Source: Leuctra nigra
Taxonomy: Eukaryota > Arthropoda > Insecta > Plecoptera > Leuctridae
Direction of reading: 5' to 3'
Assembly: GCA_934045905.1 (NCBI GenBank)
Contig: OW203764.1
Span: 25,160,954 to 25,224,953, forward strand
DNA length: 64,000 nt
Shown: positions 42,314-55,387 of the stretch, in pieces
How positions within the stretch are numbered: the first letter of the stretch is position 1
How the letters are laid out: each line of letters opens with the position of its first letter
Translations under genes and position numbers: made by a program
The notes under the pieces: model-generated
The model's input: the letters and a program-made list of their open reading frames with translations, nothing else
Told to the model about the DNA's origin: nothing
Databases searched by the model: none

Positions 42314-45255
42314 TGAGCGAGCGTCACCACGGTACTCTTAAGGCACTTTCTCTGTGTGTTTTTTTTTATTTTTTTTTTTTTTGCCTGCACTGCCCAGGTC
42401 AAACCGCACAACCAATCGATCTGAAATTTTGTACACATACTAACGTAATCTATGCGATCCCTGGGATCTTTTCTGAACGAGATCCTGTGATTGGTTCAAA
42501 TTTTATAAAAATTATCTTTCGATTGGTTGGTTCGATCAATTTGAAATTTAGCAAAGTTATTGCAACCAACATTATACCCAATCAAAAAATAATTCAGCCA
42601 AATCCTCCAATTGGTTCAAATTTGAAACCATTTTTCCTGTGATTTTTGAAATTTAAACTGGAACCGATTGACCGACCAACTAAAAACTTCGCATGGTCAT
42701 TTGTACCAACATTTAAGGTATTTTTGCCAATTTTCACTCTAATCTGTCGTTATTTTCAAAAGTTTTTGTCATTTTAGGGACATTTTGCGTGTTGGCTGTC
42801 AAATTCACGGCGACTTCGAATCTACAAGGCAAGGTAGTTAGAGCAGAAAGTTTTAAACGATATGAAACTAAAGCTTGATTTACACGGGTCAATGTATTGA
42901 TCAATGCCTTGAATTCAAGACTTGATTTCAAGACCTTGATCTGTGTAAACTCAACATTGAGTGAAAAAATATTGAGCTCCAGTAGGCCGATCAAGACCTC
43001 TCAAGAGTTTCAGTCAATGTTTCTGTTTAGAACAAGCTCTATTTTCAATCAAGACTTGAGGCAAACGAACCAATCAGAATCGTATTAAAGTTGGCATGGT
43101 AAGCAATATTCAATAAGAAACATTACCACGAGAGAATGTCCATCAAACTTTTTCACTTTTTCAAAAATTATTTTTATTTTTCGTTTTTTTTTAAATTTTA
43201 ATTGTGAAATAGTTATAGCATTGCTAGTAATAGTTATTGACAAGAGAATATCCATCAAATTTTTCACTTTTTCAAATATAATTTGTATTTTTGTATTTTT
43301 TATTTTAATTGTGAAATAGTTATTACTTATTACAGTACTCAAAATATTTAATATAATATCATACCTTGACATTGAAAAAAATACTAATTTTATATTTTTG
43401 AAAAGTACATTAAAAGTTTTGATAAAATTTTGAATTTTATTTTATATGAAGTATGTTCGAGTATTAGCTTCTTCTGACAATCTTCAAAATATCAAATATA
43501 ATTTAGATCGAGCTGAAATTTTGCACACATACTAATATCATTCTAACTCAGTCTGGGATTGTTTTGAGAGCTGCCCTCTGATTGGTTGATAAGTAAAAAT
43601 GGCCTGTACGTCACACCGTTTGACGTTCAAATCGAAATGTCTCACACTTTTGTTTTAGGGATATAAATGTCAGACAAATCCTCCAATTGTCTAGCATTTA
43701 AAAACATATCTTCTGATTAGTTAAAAATTTAAATGGTCCGATCATGTTCAAATTTTGCATGGCCATTAGAGTGCCCTTTTCAATTATTTTACAAGTGTTC
43801 AGCCAAATTAAATTAGTAGATCACTGCACTTATTGAATTTTTTAAAGTTTTGAAACTGTCAGAAATAAAGTTTTCAAAACAGAAATTCCACTGCTCATCA
43901 TTCATCTTATTGATCATGATTGATTGATGATCATTGATCATCAATGATTAATACTCATCATGAGCATCATCATGCTCATCAACGCGTTACACGGAGCATT
44001 TTTCTATAGTTATGGCAACATAAAAGTGTAGACTATTCCACAACAGAAAGAAAAAAATATTAGTTGAATACGAACTTAGGTTATCTTCAACCATGTCAAT
44101 TATTTGAATGACATTTATTCAAATTCTGTTGACCCCATAAAATTTAAAATATTAGAAGCACAGATCTGACCAATCAGAGCGCTACGCAACGTCAATAGTT
44201 TCATTCAATGCATTGAGTAGTGTAAATGGCCTCTCAATATTTTTGGTCAATGCATTGAAATCAATCCATTGAAGTCAAGGCATTGATCAATACATTGACC
44301 CGTGTAAAACAAGCTTAATAATGACCGTTCAACAGATTGATCTGATATTGTGTACACACACTACATATCATATCATATGGGTGGTCCCAGGTATATTTTT
44401 TGAACGAAATCCTGTGATTTTTGAAAATTAACAAGGAACCGTTCAATCATAAAGGTTTAATCGATCAACTTAAAACTTAGCAAGGATTGGCAACTTAAAA
44501 CTTAGCAAGGATTGGCACCAATATTTTTCATTTGTATACTTAATTTAAAACGGCCTATAGCCACACCACCATTTGACCTATCAAATGGTCTTCGATTAAT
44601 CTGATCAATCAAACTCATATTTTGCATGGTCGTTCAGACCAACATTGTCTCTTATTTTACAAATTTTCAGCCCTACCAGTCAAGAACATAGATGCACTTA
44701 TTGACAGTTTTAATAACTGTCAGAAATGACATTTCAAAACAGAAATTCCACTGCATTCTGGGTTGCTCTATGTAGCAAAGCAAAGTTTATAGATGGCTAT
44801 TCTCAATATCAAGTAAGACAGATTCTTTTCTTAGTTGATCATATTGCAATACATAATGTAGTTAAAATGTAATGTAGGTATTTCATATACATAGGTATAG
44901 GTATACCTTATCTAAAATAATTTATTTTACGATATGGATTGTGTTTCACAGTTATGAAAACGACGTTTTGACTAGATAACATCATATTTTACACATTTCC
45001 AGCACAATCGGTCAAGAATTTACAGACTTATTGCTGTTTTAAGTGTTTGAATATCTGTCCAAAGAGATTGATGGAAAAATATCAGTACAATAATCTGTTA
45101 TTTAATTGATCCAGAGTGTTTATGAAAAGTTGCAAGGAAAATTGGTAATAAATAATGTATAGTAAGTTATCTTTGATTGAATGGATCGTGCTATGATTGG
45201 CGATGTCGTGCGTGTCGGTGCTCGCTCATCAACGCGTTACACCGAGCGTTTTCCT
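42314..45255 (-). mobile_element. Copy A of a family with GCTCGCT ends, interrupted by a MITE
   Basis: The family's 3' end, read on the plus strand, is TGAGCGAGCGTCACCACGGT at about 42314; the other end is CGCGTTACACCGAGCGTTTT ending cctag at 45255. The 42314-42870 part is nearly identical (inverted) to 53095-53700. A 1.4-kb MITE sits at 42871-44316. The segment resuming at 44317 again matches copy B (cgttcaacagattgatctga, then the gggtggtcccaggtatattt region). No TIRs. The 109-codon ORF here recurs in copy B but resembles no known protein, and I treat it as incidental. Confidence 0.75.
42871..44316. mobile_element. Nested 1.4-kb MITE (TTTACACGGGTCAATG ends)
   Basis: Inverted ends AAGCTTG(A/T)TTTACACGGG then TCAATGTATTGATCAATGCC run for about 40 bp on both sides. 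Copy B at about 53095-53110 retains the uninterrupted sequence gaaactaataatgaccg, placing the insertion at a TA with apparent TA duplication (Tc1/mariner-like). Its interior includes a tandem duplication (about 43130-43330) and a degraded stretch of the same GCTCGCT family (43500-44013, with catcaacgcgttacacggag). A related end occurs near 62215-62260. Confidence 0.8.
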
Positions 45256-47642
45256 AGTATAGATACGTACTGATAATATAACTAATAAGTTATATACAGC
45301 ACTTTATGCGGAAGCAATCACAATGAAAGTTTCAATATACAAATATTCATAATGACTTTTAGTCGTATTCATCATGTACTGGATTGCTCATAATTTTTTC
45401 GACATTTAAAAATATTCCTAAACTCAACTTAAATATATTCTCATTTAGGTAGTATGTTACAAATTGTATGCTGCTATTCTCTTTTGTGGAATTTTACTTT
45501 CTTCGAATAGTGAATGAGTTACATTTTTTTTTATCTAAGTCCGAAGCTCTGAAAAATATACTATTATATGATGTCCTTCGCGGTGAAAATGACATCTCTT
45601 TCCAGCACGATGTTACAAGGTCAAGAAATAGTTAGGTACCAATATTACCTAGTTCTGAAAGCTTTTTTCATTACAAGCAATATATTTAGGTTCCACAGTT
45701 ACTGTTGACACGAAAAGTTATCCATTATTACGATAATGCATGCTATAGTAATTCTATTCCATATCATCCAAGATATAGCTACTAGAATTATTGATCAATG
45801 AAACCACAATAGATGTATTATAGTTTTTGCTTTCCGGCTAAAAATAGAACGCAACAAAGAAATAATACATAACACAGGTGAACGGATGATAATGGCATCA
45901 TGAATACAACAAACCAGGGTGTGAATTCAGTATTTCAGTTCGATCGATAAGAAGTCCAATCAATCGGATTCAGTAATCAGATGAAAATTACATTTTTTAA
46001 CTTTTACAAGGTCGAGTTTACAACCTGTTTGGGCACATCCAGTGCAACCAATTTGACCACCCAAATCAGTGAAACGAGTGCCTGTGGCTCCGAAAACATT
46101 ATGTAGACTAAATTACATGTTTCCGATTCTTCTAATGGTGGACGGACTGCAATTAATTGAACTCTAAGGGAGATACGAACGATCAGTCAACTAATGTTAA
46201 TTGAGGAAAATTGCAGCGTAATTCTAGAAACGAGGGTAATGTTGTGTGATTAGCTAATTGTTATTGCAATTAATCCAATTAATGACATTCTGAGAATGAT
46301 TCTCTCTCGATCCGAAACCAAATCCATGACATAAGCTTCAAGGACTAGATTTCATTTGTTTTAGCATCATGGTCACACGTTGCGTGCTCGGACCAATCAG
46401 ATGCCTCCGTTCACTCGGTCCCGAGAGAAAATGAAAAGCTCATCAGCTGATTGGTCAAATCGTAACGTGTCTCAACCGGCTCCTAAAGTACTAGTAATTA
46501 GTTTAGATAATACATTACATTGTAAGTTTATAACAATGTTTTGATGGAGGTGGGCAGCTTCCTCATTGATTGCAAAATAGTTTTGTCCCAGTTTGAAACT
46601 TTTGGATCTCTCTTGAACATTAAATCTTCGTTGCTGACAGCGTATACTAAACACTCGTTAAACTAAAGTAGTTCGTAACATATGTTGCCAATTTCAAGTT
46701 ACGAAAAAAATCTTCTTGTAAGTCAAAAACAAAATGATTGAAAACGAAATTGATGTGAAATAAAATGCCTTAAAGTGAGGTTCTCAAATTAGTTTTCTAA
46801 AATAAGATCTTGCCATTCATTTTGGCAAGTTCTTGCCCAATGGAAAGAAATCCTTATTATAATACTAGGCTACAGGTTTTGAAATATACTTGACTCAACG
46901 GTTCACTCAAAAGTTCTTAAAAAAGGTTAAAAGCTCATTCTTAGATTGTAATTTTCCATGCAACATCCCCATTTGCATTGAGTACATAGAGTTGCATTAG
47001 TCTGAGATTACAGCAAGGATTACAGAATCACTTTGAGCAAACAGTTAACTAATTTATAAGGATGAAAATTCCTTTTCTGAATGGCGACGTAAAATTCGGC
47101 GCACTTACATTAGGAGTAATTGACTTATAGCTGATAATTGAAACACTAAACGTAACATATTTGTTCAGCACTTCATGACTGTTGACAGAGACTAAGCCTC
47201 CGTGTCATCTCGTTTCCATGGTGACACATAGAAATCGTCACTTTTTGCTATCCTATTGGTGAACCATGGAGATCTCTCCGTTTTTTATTTGTTGTCCATA
47301 TCACATCAACTTCTCAAGGTGAAATAATATGCATACAAATCATTCCACAATCGTTTCTTCATTACAAAATATTATATTTGTAAATGAAATGCTAGAAATG
47401 ATAGACTGTGTAAGCAAACAGTTTGAAATTTCACACAATTTTCAATTTATGAGAGAAACGTTTTAAGAGTCGATAATACTCGCAGAAATGTTCGATTCGG
47501 ATGAAAAAAATCCTAAAAATACATGAAAATGCATTAGCTCTGGGTTGTAAGTGACATTTGTGACATTTAATCGTGTGTTGCATGTTGCATATACTGCTGT
47601 GAAGTAAGTTATTTTAATTCAAACATTGAAAACCACAAAAAA
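45256..47642. other. No gene recognised
   Basis: AT-rich sequence. One GTTTCCATGGTGAC word at 47212-47225 resembles an RFX X-box, but a single match has little weight. No exon or mobile element with ends recognised. Confidence 0.5.
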
Positions 47643-47955
47643 CATAAAAAGGTGACCCTACTTTTTTCTTTTAATGGCTTGACCGATTGTCTCAAAATTT
47701 TTGCAGCAGAGAGATAAAGAGTAAATCTGTGTCTCTAGTGATTCAAAAAAATAATAAATAATGTTTTTACTCGTGTTGAGGAGGTGCCAATATGGGCAAT
47801 ATAAGGGTATTTTGGCACCTTTGCCCTGAAAATACTAAACAAAAAATAACTCTTCTGGCCCACTAGAGGCACAGATTTATTATTTATCTATAATCTGTGA
47901 AAATTTTAAGACAATCGGTAAAGCCGCTTAGAAAAAAGTAGGAGCCTTTTTGTGC
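47643..47955. mobile_element. Imperfect foldback element
   Basis: Inverted arms of about 140 bp meet near 47805 (aggtgccaatatgggc and its partner ttttggcacct). Arm matches include cctacttttttct, accgattgtct.aaaatttt and aaatctgtg.ctctagtg. Identity is clearly imperfect, so the element is older than the foldback at 39082. Confidence 0.65.
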
Positions 47956-49421
47956 TTCATAAAACATGAATTTCAAGTATTATTGACTCTTTAAAAAAAA
48001 TATTTTCTACTACACTTACCAAATGTTATACTTTTGAAATATTTTACAACGTTACCGACACATCTTTGTCAACATAATTTGTGCATAATTTGTAGGTTTG
48101 TCCTTGCAAAGCATCCACAGTCTCTAGATAAGCAACTCTTAGACAGCCTGTTTCTATTACACGCATTACTGCAAGCGCTTTCCTGTATCATGTAATTTGT
48201 ACATGTGGCATTATAAATTTTCACAAGCTAACATTTGTTTCCACAACCTGAGTCAATACATCGTAAATGACTTGATCTTCTCATAGACTTTACAATCTGA
48301 ATCACCTGGTTTGTTTTATTGTCTTCTAGTGTAAGTAATTTACAAACAATTGTCTGATGAATGGCACAAAGTGGCGTCGTACTCGTAAGTGACGCCCGAC
48401 GTCGAGTGACAATAACGACGCCATCCGACGAAGTTCAAGTTCAAGTAGCTTATAGAAGATGATTCTTCATTTGTTTGATCGTCGTCACAAGACATTGTAA
48501 ACTAACTGTTATTATAAACCGAATTCATAATACTATTACTTAAAATTTTGCACGAAATATGAATGTGGATCATTGTGCATGTGGACACGAGAAGTTGGTG
48601 GGGCATTTCAGTACTTCGAAAGTGTACCTACTTTTTGTACTCAAAGGGGTAGAACCACTTGAACTATGACATGGTGGTAGTCCTTTGGTGGTTGGGGGGG
48701 GGGGGGAGATAACCAGTATGCTTGTTTCTCCTTTCCTAGGATAGTGAAAACTTTGACTCATCTTTGATTCTTTTTAGGAGTTTTCATTGATCGTATGTTA
48801 TTTTTGTTCATACATCTCAGGAAAATAAAGTTTACATTGAAAATACCTTTTTTAAGCTTTTTGTTCTACACATGCGTCTAAAATCTAATTGATGTGTCCA
48901 AAATGTACTAAACAGCTTTAAATTGAAAGTAAATTTACTTTTAAAAAATCAAATTTTTTCCAAAATTTTCCAACAAAATGTATTGCAACAAAGATATAAG
49001 TTACAAAACACAGTTTCTGTTTATTTGAGAGATTCGTATAATAATCAAACAGAATCAATCAACATGTTTTGTCCTTGTTATTGATTACATTCACCTGTGG
49101 TATTGATTGATTTATACACATAGCATATTTCTTGTTGACGCCTGTGACCCGATGTCGTCGTATTTTTTAATTTTATCTTCTGTCATCAGTTTCTTTGAGA
49201 CCGGAAGTAGTAAGTTATTCACTAGCAATGCATCTCTTTGCATTGTCATCTATTCTACCTGCAGCGTTCTGCGAAATATGTAAGAAAGAAGGGGACAGTG
49301 GCGGATCTTTGTTTTGGGTGATGCCATAGCCGCTACTTTCCTAAATTACACATTAAAATGTTTGTGACGGCGTGGTGAAATGAAGTCATGTAGCCCCAAA
49401 CATTCCATTTGGCTTTGGGGC
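47956..49421. other. No gene recognised
   Basis: AT-rich. A short GC-rich hairpin (TGGCGTCGT at 48372-48380 with ACGACGCCA at 48415-48423) and a 13-base G run (48694-48706) are the only structures noted. Confidence 0.5.
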
Positions 49422-49772
49422 TGTGCATAAAGGACGTCACGCTTCAGGGGGGGAGGGGGGGGTTCACCAGTATGGGACACAGTGTGACAGAGGGGGGAGG
49501 GGGGTCTAGAGCCAGTAGGACGTCACGTTTTGATATAGATATTTTCAAGCATTTCAAAATTTCAGTTGATATGTCGGGATCGGAAATTTCGCTAAAAACG
49601 ATAAATTTTGATACATTTTACAGTAAAAAATACTCTATTTAAGGGGGGGTAGAGTAGATTTGTGACGTCCTTTTAGGGGGGGGGGGGGTCTCGAAAAGTG
49701 GACACAACGTGACAGGGGGGAGGGGGGGGGTGTCAAAATATCTCATTTTTAGCGTGATTTCCTTTATGCACA
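49422..49772. mobile_element. G-rich MITE with TGTGCATAAAGGA ends
   Basis: Inverted ends TGTGCATAAAGGACGTCACG (left) and the reverse complement of the right end TGTGCATAAAGGAAATCACG. The interior has several G runs of 7-12 on one strand and repeated gacgtcac/gtgacag words, including an internal gacgtcac...gtgacgtc inverted pair. No clear target-site duplication (flanks ggggc and tcccc). Confidence 0.75.
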
Positions 49773-51337
49773 TCCCCCTTATATAGCCATTCCCATACTT
49801 TCACGCAGTGTAAGTAAGCTTATGCTTCTGGGGAATAGAAACTATAAAGTTAAGTTTCTTGTAAATTGCGATTCACTTTTCAAGAATAAAAGAACATCCC
49901 AGGGTGTTGTTCTTACATGATGAAGAGGTTCATACACCCTGGGTGCAGTTAATACGTAGTCTGTATAGGGTCACTGTAAGGGACATGTGGGGGGGGGGGG
50001 GGGGCTATGGCAAGTAGCAGACCTGCGACAAGAAGTTAGAGCGACAGTTTGCGAATGTTTGTATTGCAATTATGACACCGAGGAACTGCGTCATTGGTCT
50101 ATTAAAGTCAGCAGCACGAGATGATAAGCCAATATTTGACAAGTGTTTAGTAATAATAGACATTTTGCATAAGTTTGAGGCCTTCTCTAGATCTACGTGC
50201 TGGTAGAAACTGCTCAAGTAGAGGTGTTGGTAATACAGACAGAGCCAACTGCATATTTTATAAAAGTAAAAAAAAAAAAGTATTTCACAAGTTTTTCATT
50301 CACAAGTATTTTCACAAGATTTTACGGATTGTTGAATATTTACATTGTACACTTGGAAAAATAAAAAAATGATCGTTGAACATATTTGAATAACTGCTGG
50401 CCAGGTTACTTATCAATCAGTGGTTATTATTATTGAAATGAGTGGTTATCAACTAGAGTGAGACTAGGAGATCGCAAAACTGTCTTTTGTTGGTACGATC
50501 TAATATTTTTTAGTCAATCAGATTTCTTGAACGATATTTTTTTGTTTTGCCGAGTGTACATTTAATTATATTACCCTACATCTAATGAATTTAACATTTG
50601 GTATCTAGAAACCGTATAATTTTATTCCTAGAAAAATCGTACAAAGATTTTGAGAGGTATTCTTGAAAGTAGGTGAATAAAAAATACAACAAAAAAGAAT
50701 AAAAAGCATGCATTTAATTAGGACTCTGTATATTAATACGAAACAAACACATTCTGGTACAACTGTCGTTTTAAAGTCCAAATAAAATGTATTTAACCCA
50801 ATATCAGAATTTTTATTGTGGACCTAAACCCCGATATAACCCCATTCTACGAGCACAACCTTGGCCCAAACATACACAATGCCCCAAATAGCATGACAAC
50901 CAACAACCCACTGCCTGTGCGGATTTGCATTGAGAAAACTCTTCGGCAGCCAAAATGGCAAAAAGCCATTAAAAAAATCTCTAACTCATTTCTTTAAGAC
51001 AGGAGGAACTTAAATCAGTGAGTGGTAAACATTGTGACAAGGTGCAGTGCAGGTGCATGGAGTGGCTCAAATTAGGTTTCAAATAAAATGAACCTAAGAG
51101 AGCAGAATGAAGTGATATTTTTAATGGCCAAGGAATATAGAGACTTAGACTCAGTGTATGATTTATACTAGCACCAAAGCACTAGCACTACAGGATCAAA
51201 TGGTAAGCACACTTCACCAATAACTCCGCATATTTTATGAATGCACAACAATGATTTATTTTGTGTCTTTCTTCCCACAATTCTCAGCGACCATTTCAGA
51301 TTTACAGTGATGAGACAAACCATTATTTAAAACAGTG
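49773..51337. other. No gene recognised
   Basis: AT-rich with one 16-base G run (49989-50004). Nothing else recognised. Confidence 0.5.
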
Positions 51338-51640
51338 GGATCATGAAATACAGTTTTTATGTGTTTTCGACTTATGTTAATTACCTACTATTTGGTTCAA
51401 AACTGTGCAATTTTAGTGGCAAACGTAATATTTATAGAGTTCTTTACCAATAATTGACATCTTGGCACAACAGAGTGGGTTAGGCTTTCAAGGATCATGA
51501 AATACTGTTTTTATGTGTTTTCGTCTACTGTTTAATTACTATTTGGTTTAAAACTAAGCAGTTTTTGTGGTAAACGTAAAATTTAGAGAGCTTTTTAACC
51601 AATAATTGACATCTTGGAATGCGAGTGGGTTAGGCTAGAA
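51338..51640. repeat. Diverged tandem duplication of about 154 bp
   Basis: Two copies, 51338-51491 and 51492 to about 51640, both begin ggatcatgaaata and share tttttatgtgttttcg, tactatttggtt, ccaataattgacatcttgg and gagtgggttaggct. Several substitutions and small indels separate them. Confidence 0.85.
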
Positions 51641-52770
51641 TTAGATTTCATACTGTCTCTGAATTTCAAGTTTGCAAATAATTAAAATCCCTCTCATTTG
51701 TTGTATTTTTAAATACAAATCAATTCCAACGCCTATTTGAAAAAATACACTGTAGAAGCAAATAAGTAGTCATTAAAATATTACTGAATACTGCCTTTGG
51801 TACCTGAAGATCTTCAACTTAGCTAATAGCTATTGTTATAACTTTCAATTGACAAAATTTCCAAAACGATGCTTCAGAGATACGATACTGCTCCAAACTA
51901 GTTCTCTCATTGCCAATCAATTGAATGTAATTGAGTGTAAGGAAATTATTAGCAAGTTTCGTGACAGAATGTTGCGCAGACAAATTAGCCCTGATCAGGA
52001 TCTGCCTAGTTCTTGAACCACTGACGTAAGCAAGGATAAAGAAACCTAGGAAATGAAAGAATGTAAGTTGTGAACTGCGCACTTGATTGTCAACATGTTC
52101 GAACTACTTTAATGTGTTATTATTGGCTGTGATCTTACTTCATGCACCATGACACCTACTGAACTACAACTATAGACGTCTCGTGCTTTTTGAAAGCTAA
52201 AGCTGGGTGTCGGCCAGCAATTAGTTAAAAGATAATTGGTTCATTCATTGGAAGAACAGGAATTTCTTTAACATTATATATTTGTACATTTCTTTAGACA
52301 ACCCCTGTTATGGCTTTATTAAAATTATTTTTGTTGGAAAAGTTTTGAATTACAGCGATACTTGATTTCTGTTCAGCTTGTAAGTTTTGCCCTGAAAAGG
52401 GGCGTTGTCACAAACGAGATTAGTTCTATATCACAATTTTAAATTTAAATTATCATCAATAAACATGAGCTTAGAATGAAAAGGTTCTATTTGAACACAC
52501 AAATCGTAAGAAGACATAACTTTTTGTCAAAACTCGCGATATTTTGTCTAAGAACGAGAATTAAGACAGCGTCCTAAGCTCTTATTTTGTCAAACTAAAT
52601 TTGACCCGACCAGATTCTTTTCACTTCACTAATATTTTTCTAATGTTGACCTATTTAACAGATTGTTTGTAGGTAATTGTGTTTCTAGACGGCTGGACAG
52701 CTAGGTCGAGTAGAGATGATTGACAGATGAAGAAGGTACAATTCCTGAGGGCATAGAATATTGATTACAA
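51641..52770. other. No gene recognised
   Basis: AT-rich. No supported exon or element. Confidence 0.5.
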
Positions 52771-53700
52771 GAAAACGCTCTGTGTAACGCGTTGATGAGC
52801 GAGCACGGATACACGCAACACCTCGAACCGAAATTATGTCTATCGAATGTCATTAAAAGCCAACAATTCTTTAGTTTCATCACAGACTTGTATAAAAATC
52901 TCCAAAATCTCCACAAATATTGGTGCCAATCCTTGCTAAGTTTTAAGTTGATCGATTAAACCTTTATGATTGAACGGTTCCTTGTTAATTTTCAAAAATC
53001 ACAGGATCTCGTTCAAAAAATATACCTGGGACCACCCATATGATATGATATGTAGTGTGTGTACACAATATCAGATCAATCTGTTGAACGGTCATTATTA
53101 GTTTCATATCGTTTAAAACTTTCTGCTCTAACTACCTTGCCTTGAACTGAAGATTCGAAGTCACCGTGAATTTGACAGCCAACACGCAAAATGTCCCTAA
53201 AATGACAAAAACTTTTGAAAATAACGACAGATTAGAGTGAAAATTGGCAAAAATACCTTAAATGTTGGTACAAATGACCATGCGAAGTTTTTAGTTGGTC
53301 GGTCAATCGGTTCCAGTTTAAATTTCAAAAATCACAGGAAAAATGGTTTCAAATTTGAACCAATTGGAGGATTTGGCTGAATTTTTTTTTGATTGGGTAC
53401 AATGTTGGTTGCAATGACTTTGCTAAATTTCAAATTGATCGAACCAACCAATCGAAAGATAATTTTTATAAAATTTGAACCAATCACAGGATCTCGTTCA
53501 GAAAAGATCCCAGGGATCGCATAGATTACGTTAGTATGTGTACAAAATTTCAGATCGATTGGTTGTGCGGTTTGACCTGGGCAGTGAACACAAAAAAACA
53601 AAAAAACTAAAAAACTAAAAAACAAAAAAACAAAACAAAAAAAAACACACAGAGAAAGTGCCATAAGTGTACCGTGGTGACGCTCGCTACGCTCGCTCAA
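52771..53700 (+). mobile_element. Copy B of the GCTCGCT-ended family
   Basis: It begins GAAAACGCTCTGTGTAACGC then gttgatgagcgagcac, and ends GACGCTCGCTACGCTCGCTC at about 53699. The right part is nearly identical, inverted, to 42314-42870 and 44317-44500. It contains an A-rich run with AAAAAAC/AAAACT repeats (53590-53645) and retains the empty site of the MITE found in copy A. No coding capacity recognised. Confidence 0.8.
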
Positions 53701-53794
53701 TTAAAAATATCACCAAAATATCTGACTTTATGATAAAAAGGTATTTCTATTTGGAGCAATATTACAGCAAATGAGAATAGATCAACTACAAAAG

Positions 53795-53885
53795 CTCTCA
53801 ATCAGAAAGTCCCCGGCATCGAACCCTGATCTCCCGAATGACTGCGCCCAGCGATCTACCATCGGAATGAACTTCTCCGGCACAG
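53795..53885 (-). mobile_element. tRNA-like SINE head, family 2
   Basis: On the minus strand an A-box TGGTAGATCGCTGGGCG and a B-box GGGTTCGATGCC are about 30 nt apart, inside a tRNA-length segment. The T-stem does not pair properly, so it is not a tRNA gene. A body or tail could not be delimited. Confidence 0.5.
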
Positions 53886-54431
53886 ATTATGGAGCAGCGG
53901 TTTGTGGTTAGATAATGTGTTGGTCGTTTCTAAGGTCCTCTCTTGGCTAATTGATAAGGATGTAGTTATTAGATATATATGGGGAAATCCGTGTAATGTA
54001 ATGCAACAAGATAAGAAATATACGGACGTTTGGCTTTTATTAAATATAAATATTTCTGGGTATATACATGCAGTGATGTACTACATGGAAGTACATTTTT
54101 ATTTGTCTTTCAGTTAATGATTTTTCTTTTTATTAATTTTTGTAACACGGGTTTTACAAAAATAACAAATAATCTCCACTGATATAATCATGGACTACAC
54201 AACACAAAAATAACACTACTATACATCCTACTGTATATAGCCTAATATTTGAGCAACGAACGACAATAATTCACAAATAAAAAAGAATTTCTTACTGTTA
54301 GTAATAAACGGTAATACTTAGGTAGTAATACTTGTGGTATACCTGGTTCTATAAGTTCACAGTTTTGAGTATCTACATAGTTATTTTTAGAGAAAATTCT
54401 CTTGATGAACCTCTTGAAACACTTTTGGCAG
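53886..54431. other. No gene recognised
   Basis: AT-rich. No supported feature. Confidence 0.4.
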
Positions 54432-54466
54432 TTCTCCGTTTGTTTACATCGGCCATCTTGGATATC
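54432..54466 (-). CDS. Weak candidate first exon (AAGATGGCCGATG context)
   Basis: On the minus strand an ATG in strong initiation context (CAAGATGGCCGATG, ATG near 54455) opens MADVNKRRTAKSVSRG and runs 27 codons to a stop. No consensus donor stands in the frame, and no homology is recognised. Recorded only because of the start context in AT-rich surroundings; boundaries are approximate. Confidence 0.12.
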
Positions 54467-54890
54467 AGCCTCCTGAAGTTCAGTCCGCTGTACCGTGGCT
54501 GAACATTCATACAGCGACCATTTATGTAGGAGGCAGTGATTCGGGACTCCAAGCGTCAATGAGTGGACGAGACGATCGGTATACCAACGAACACCCGCTC
54601 GAAGACAGTTTATGAAGTATTATCGTTGACGATCTGAACATGAAAATACTACCCTTTCAAGAAATATCAGTTTTCGAGCGGCAATTTTGAAACAATGGAA
54701 CGATCTTTGACAACTGATGTGTGTTAACGTGTTACATCAATACCAGCACACAATAACTTGACCAAATAAATTAATTTCGTTCAAATACTTACTGCACTGC
54801 TCCATAGGAAAGATAATCTACAAAGGTTTAATATCTTGGGAAAACATGTGTTTTAACAGCTTGGAAACAGTAAAAAACCAACTTACTTAC

Positions 54891-54945
54891 ATCTTGCAAA
54901 AATGATCTGTCTATAAGTACGCATCGCACCCTTAGATCGCACCAT
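54891..54945 (-). CDS. Weak candidate first exon of an unrecognised minus-strand gene
   Basis: An ATG at 54945-54943 begins MVRSKGAMRTYRQIIFAR and ends at a strong donor (AGAT|GTAAGTAAG). A palindromic TATATATA (55021-55028) lies about 76 bp upstream. No downstream exon with a matching phase was recognised, and the peptide is not familiar. Confidence 0.22.
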
Positions 54946-55387
54946 GATCACTTGCAAATGATTGTATTTCACTCCAGAACGAATTTATGAATTTACTAAG
55001 TTGCAATGAAAAGCAGATCCTATATATAGGTGATATTTTAAATTGATTGGTTGGAACGTATTATGTTTCGGATGACTTTCTACGGTTTCTGACAAGGAAT
55101 TTCAGTTCGAGGTGTTGTACATGAGGGGATAAACACTTTACTTCTAAATAGATAATTCTTTTCATGAAACAGGACAGGGTAGCTTGCCATCTGCTGTTAA
55201 AGAAGTAAAAGTATAGGCACAAACACCTTCAAGGAAAAGCACAGGTTGTTTTAATTTCGAAATACAGTAAAATAAGCAATGATTGCATTATTTTCTTATC
55301 TTTAAAATGGTCGTAATAGAATAAAATTACCTAATCGTCTTACGTGGGGCCCTGAAAGGTTTGTTTACTTCAGTGTCCTGCAACTAT
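54946..55387. other. No gene recognised
   Basis: AT-rich sequence upstream of the weak first-exon candidate. Apart from the TATA-like word nothing was recognised. Confidence 0.4.

Noticed and set aside
47212..47225. RFX X-box GTTTCCATGGTGAC
   Set aside because: A single palindromic match with no ciliary gene nearby; expected by chance at this scale.
42313..53700. A conserved 109-122 residue protein shared by two loci (CPGQTAQPIDLKFCTHTNV)
   Set aside because: The similarity extends throughout the non-coding repeat copies A and B, and the N-terminus is a variable homopolymer. It is DNA repeat identity rather than protein conservation.
53800..53885. A tRNA gene
   Set aside because: A and B boxes are present, but the T-stem does not pair and no cloverleaf can be drawn; a SINE head is more likely.
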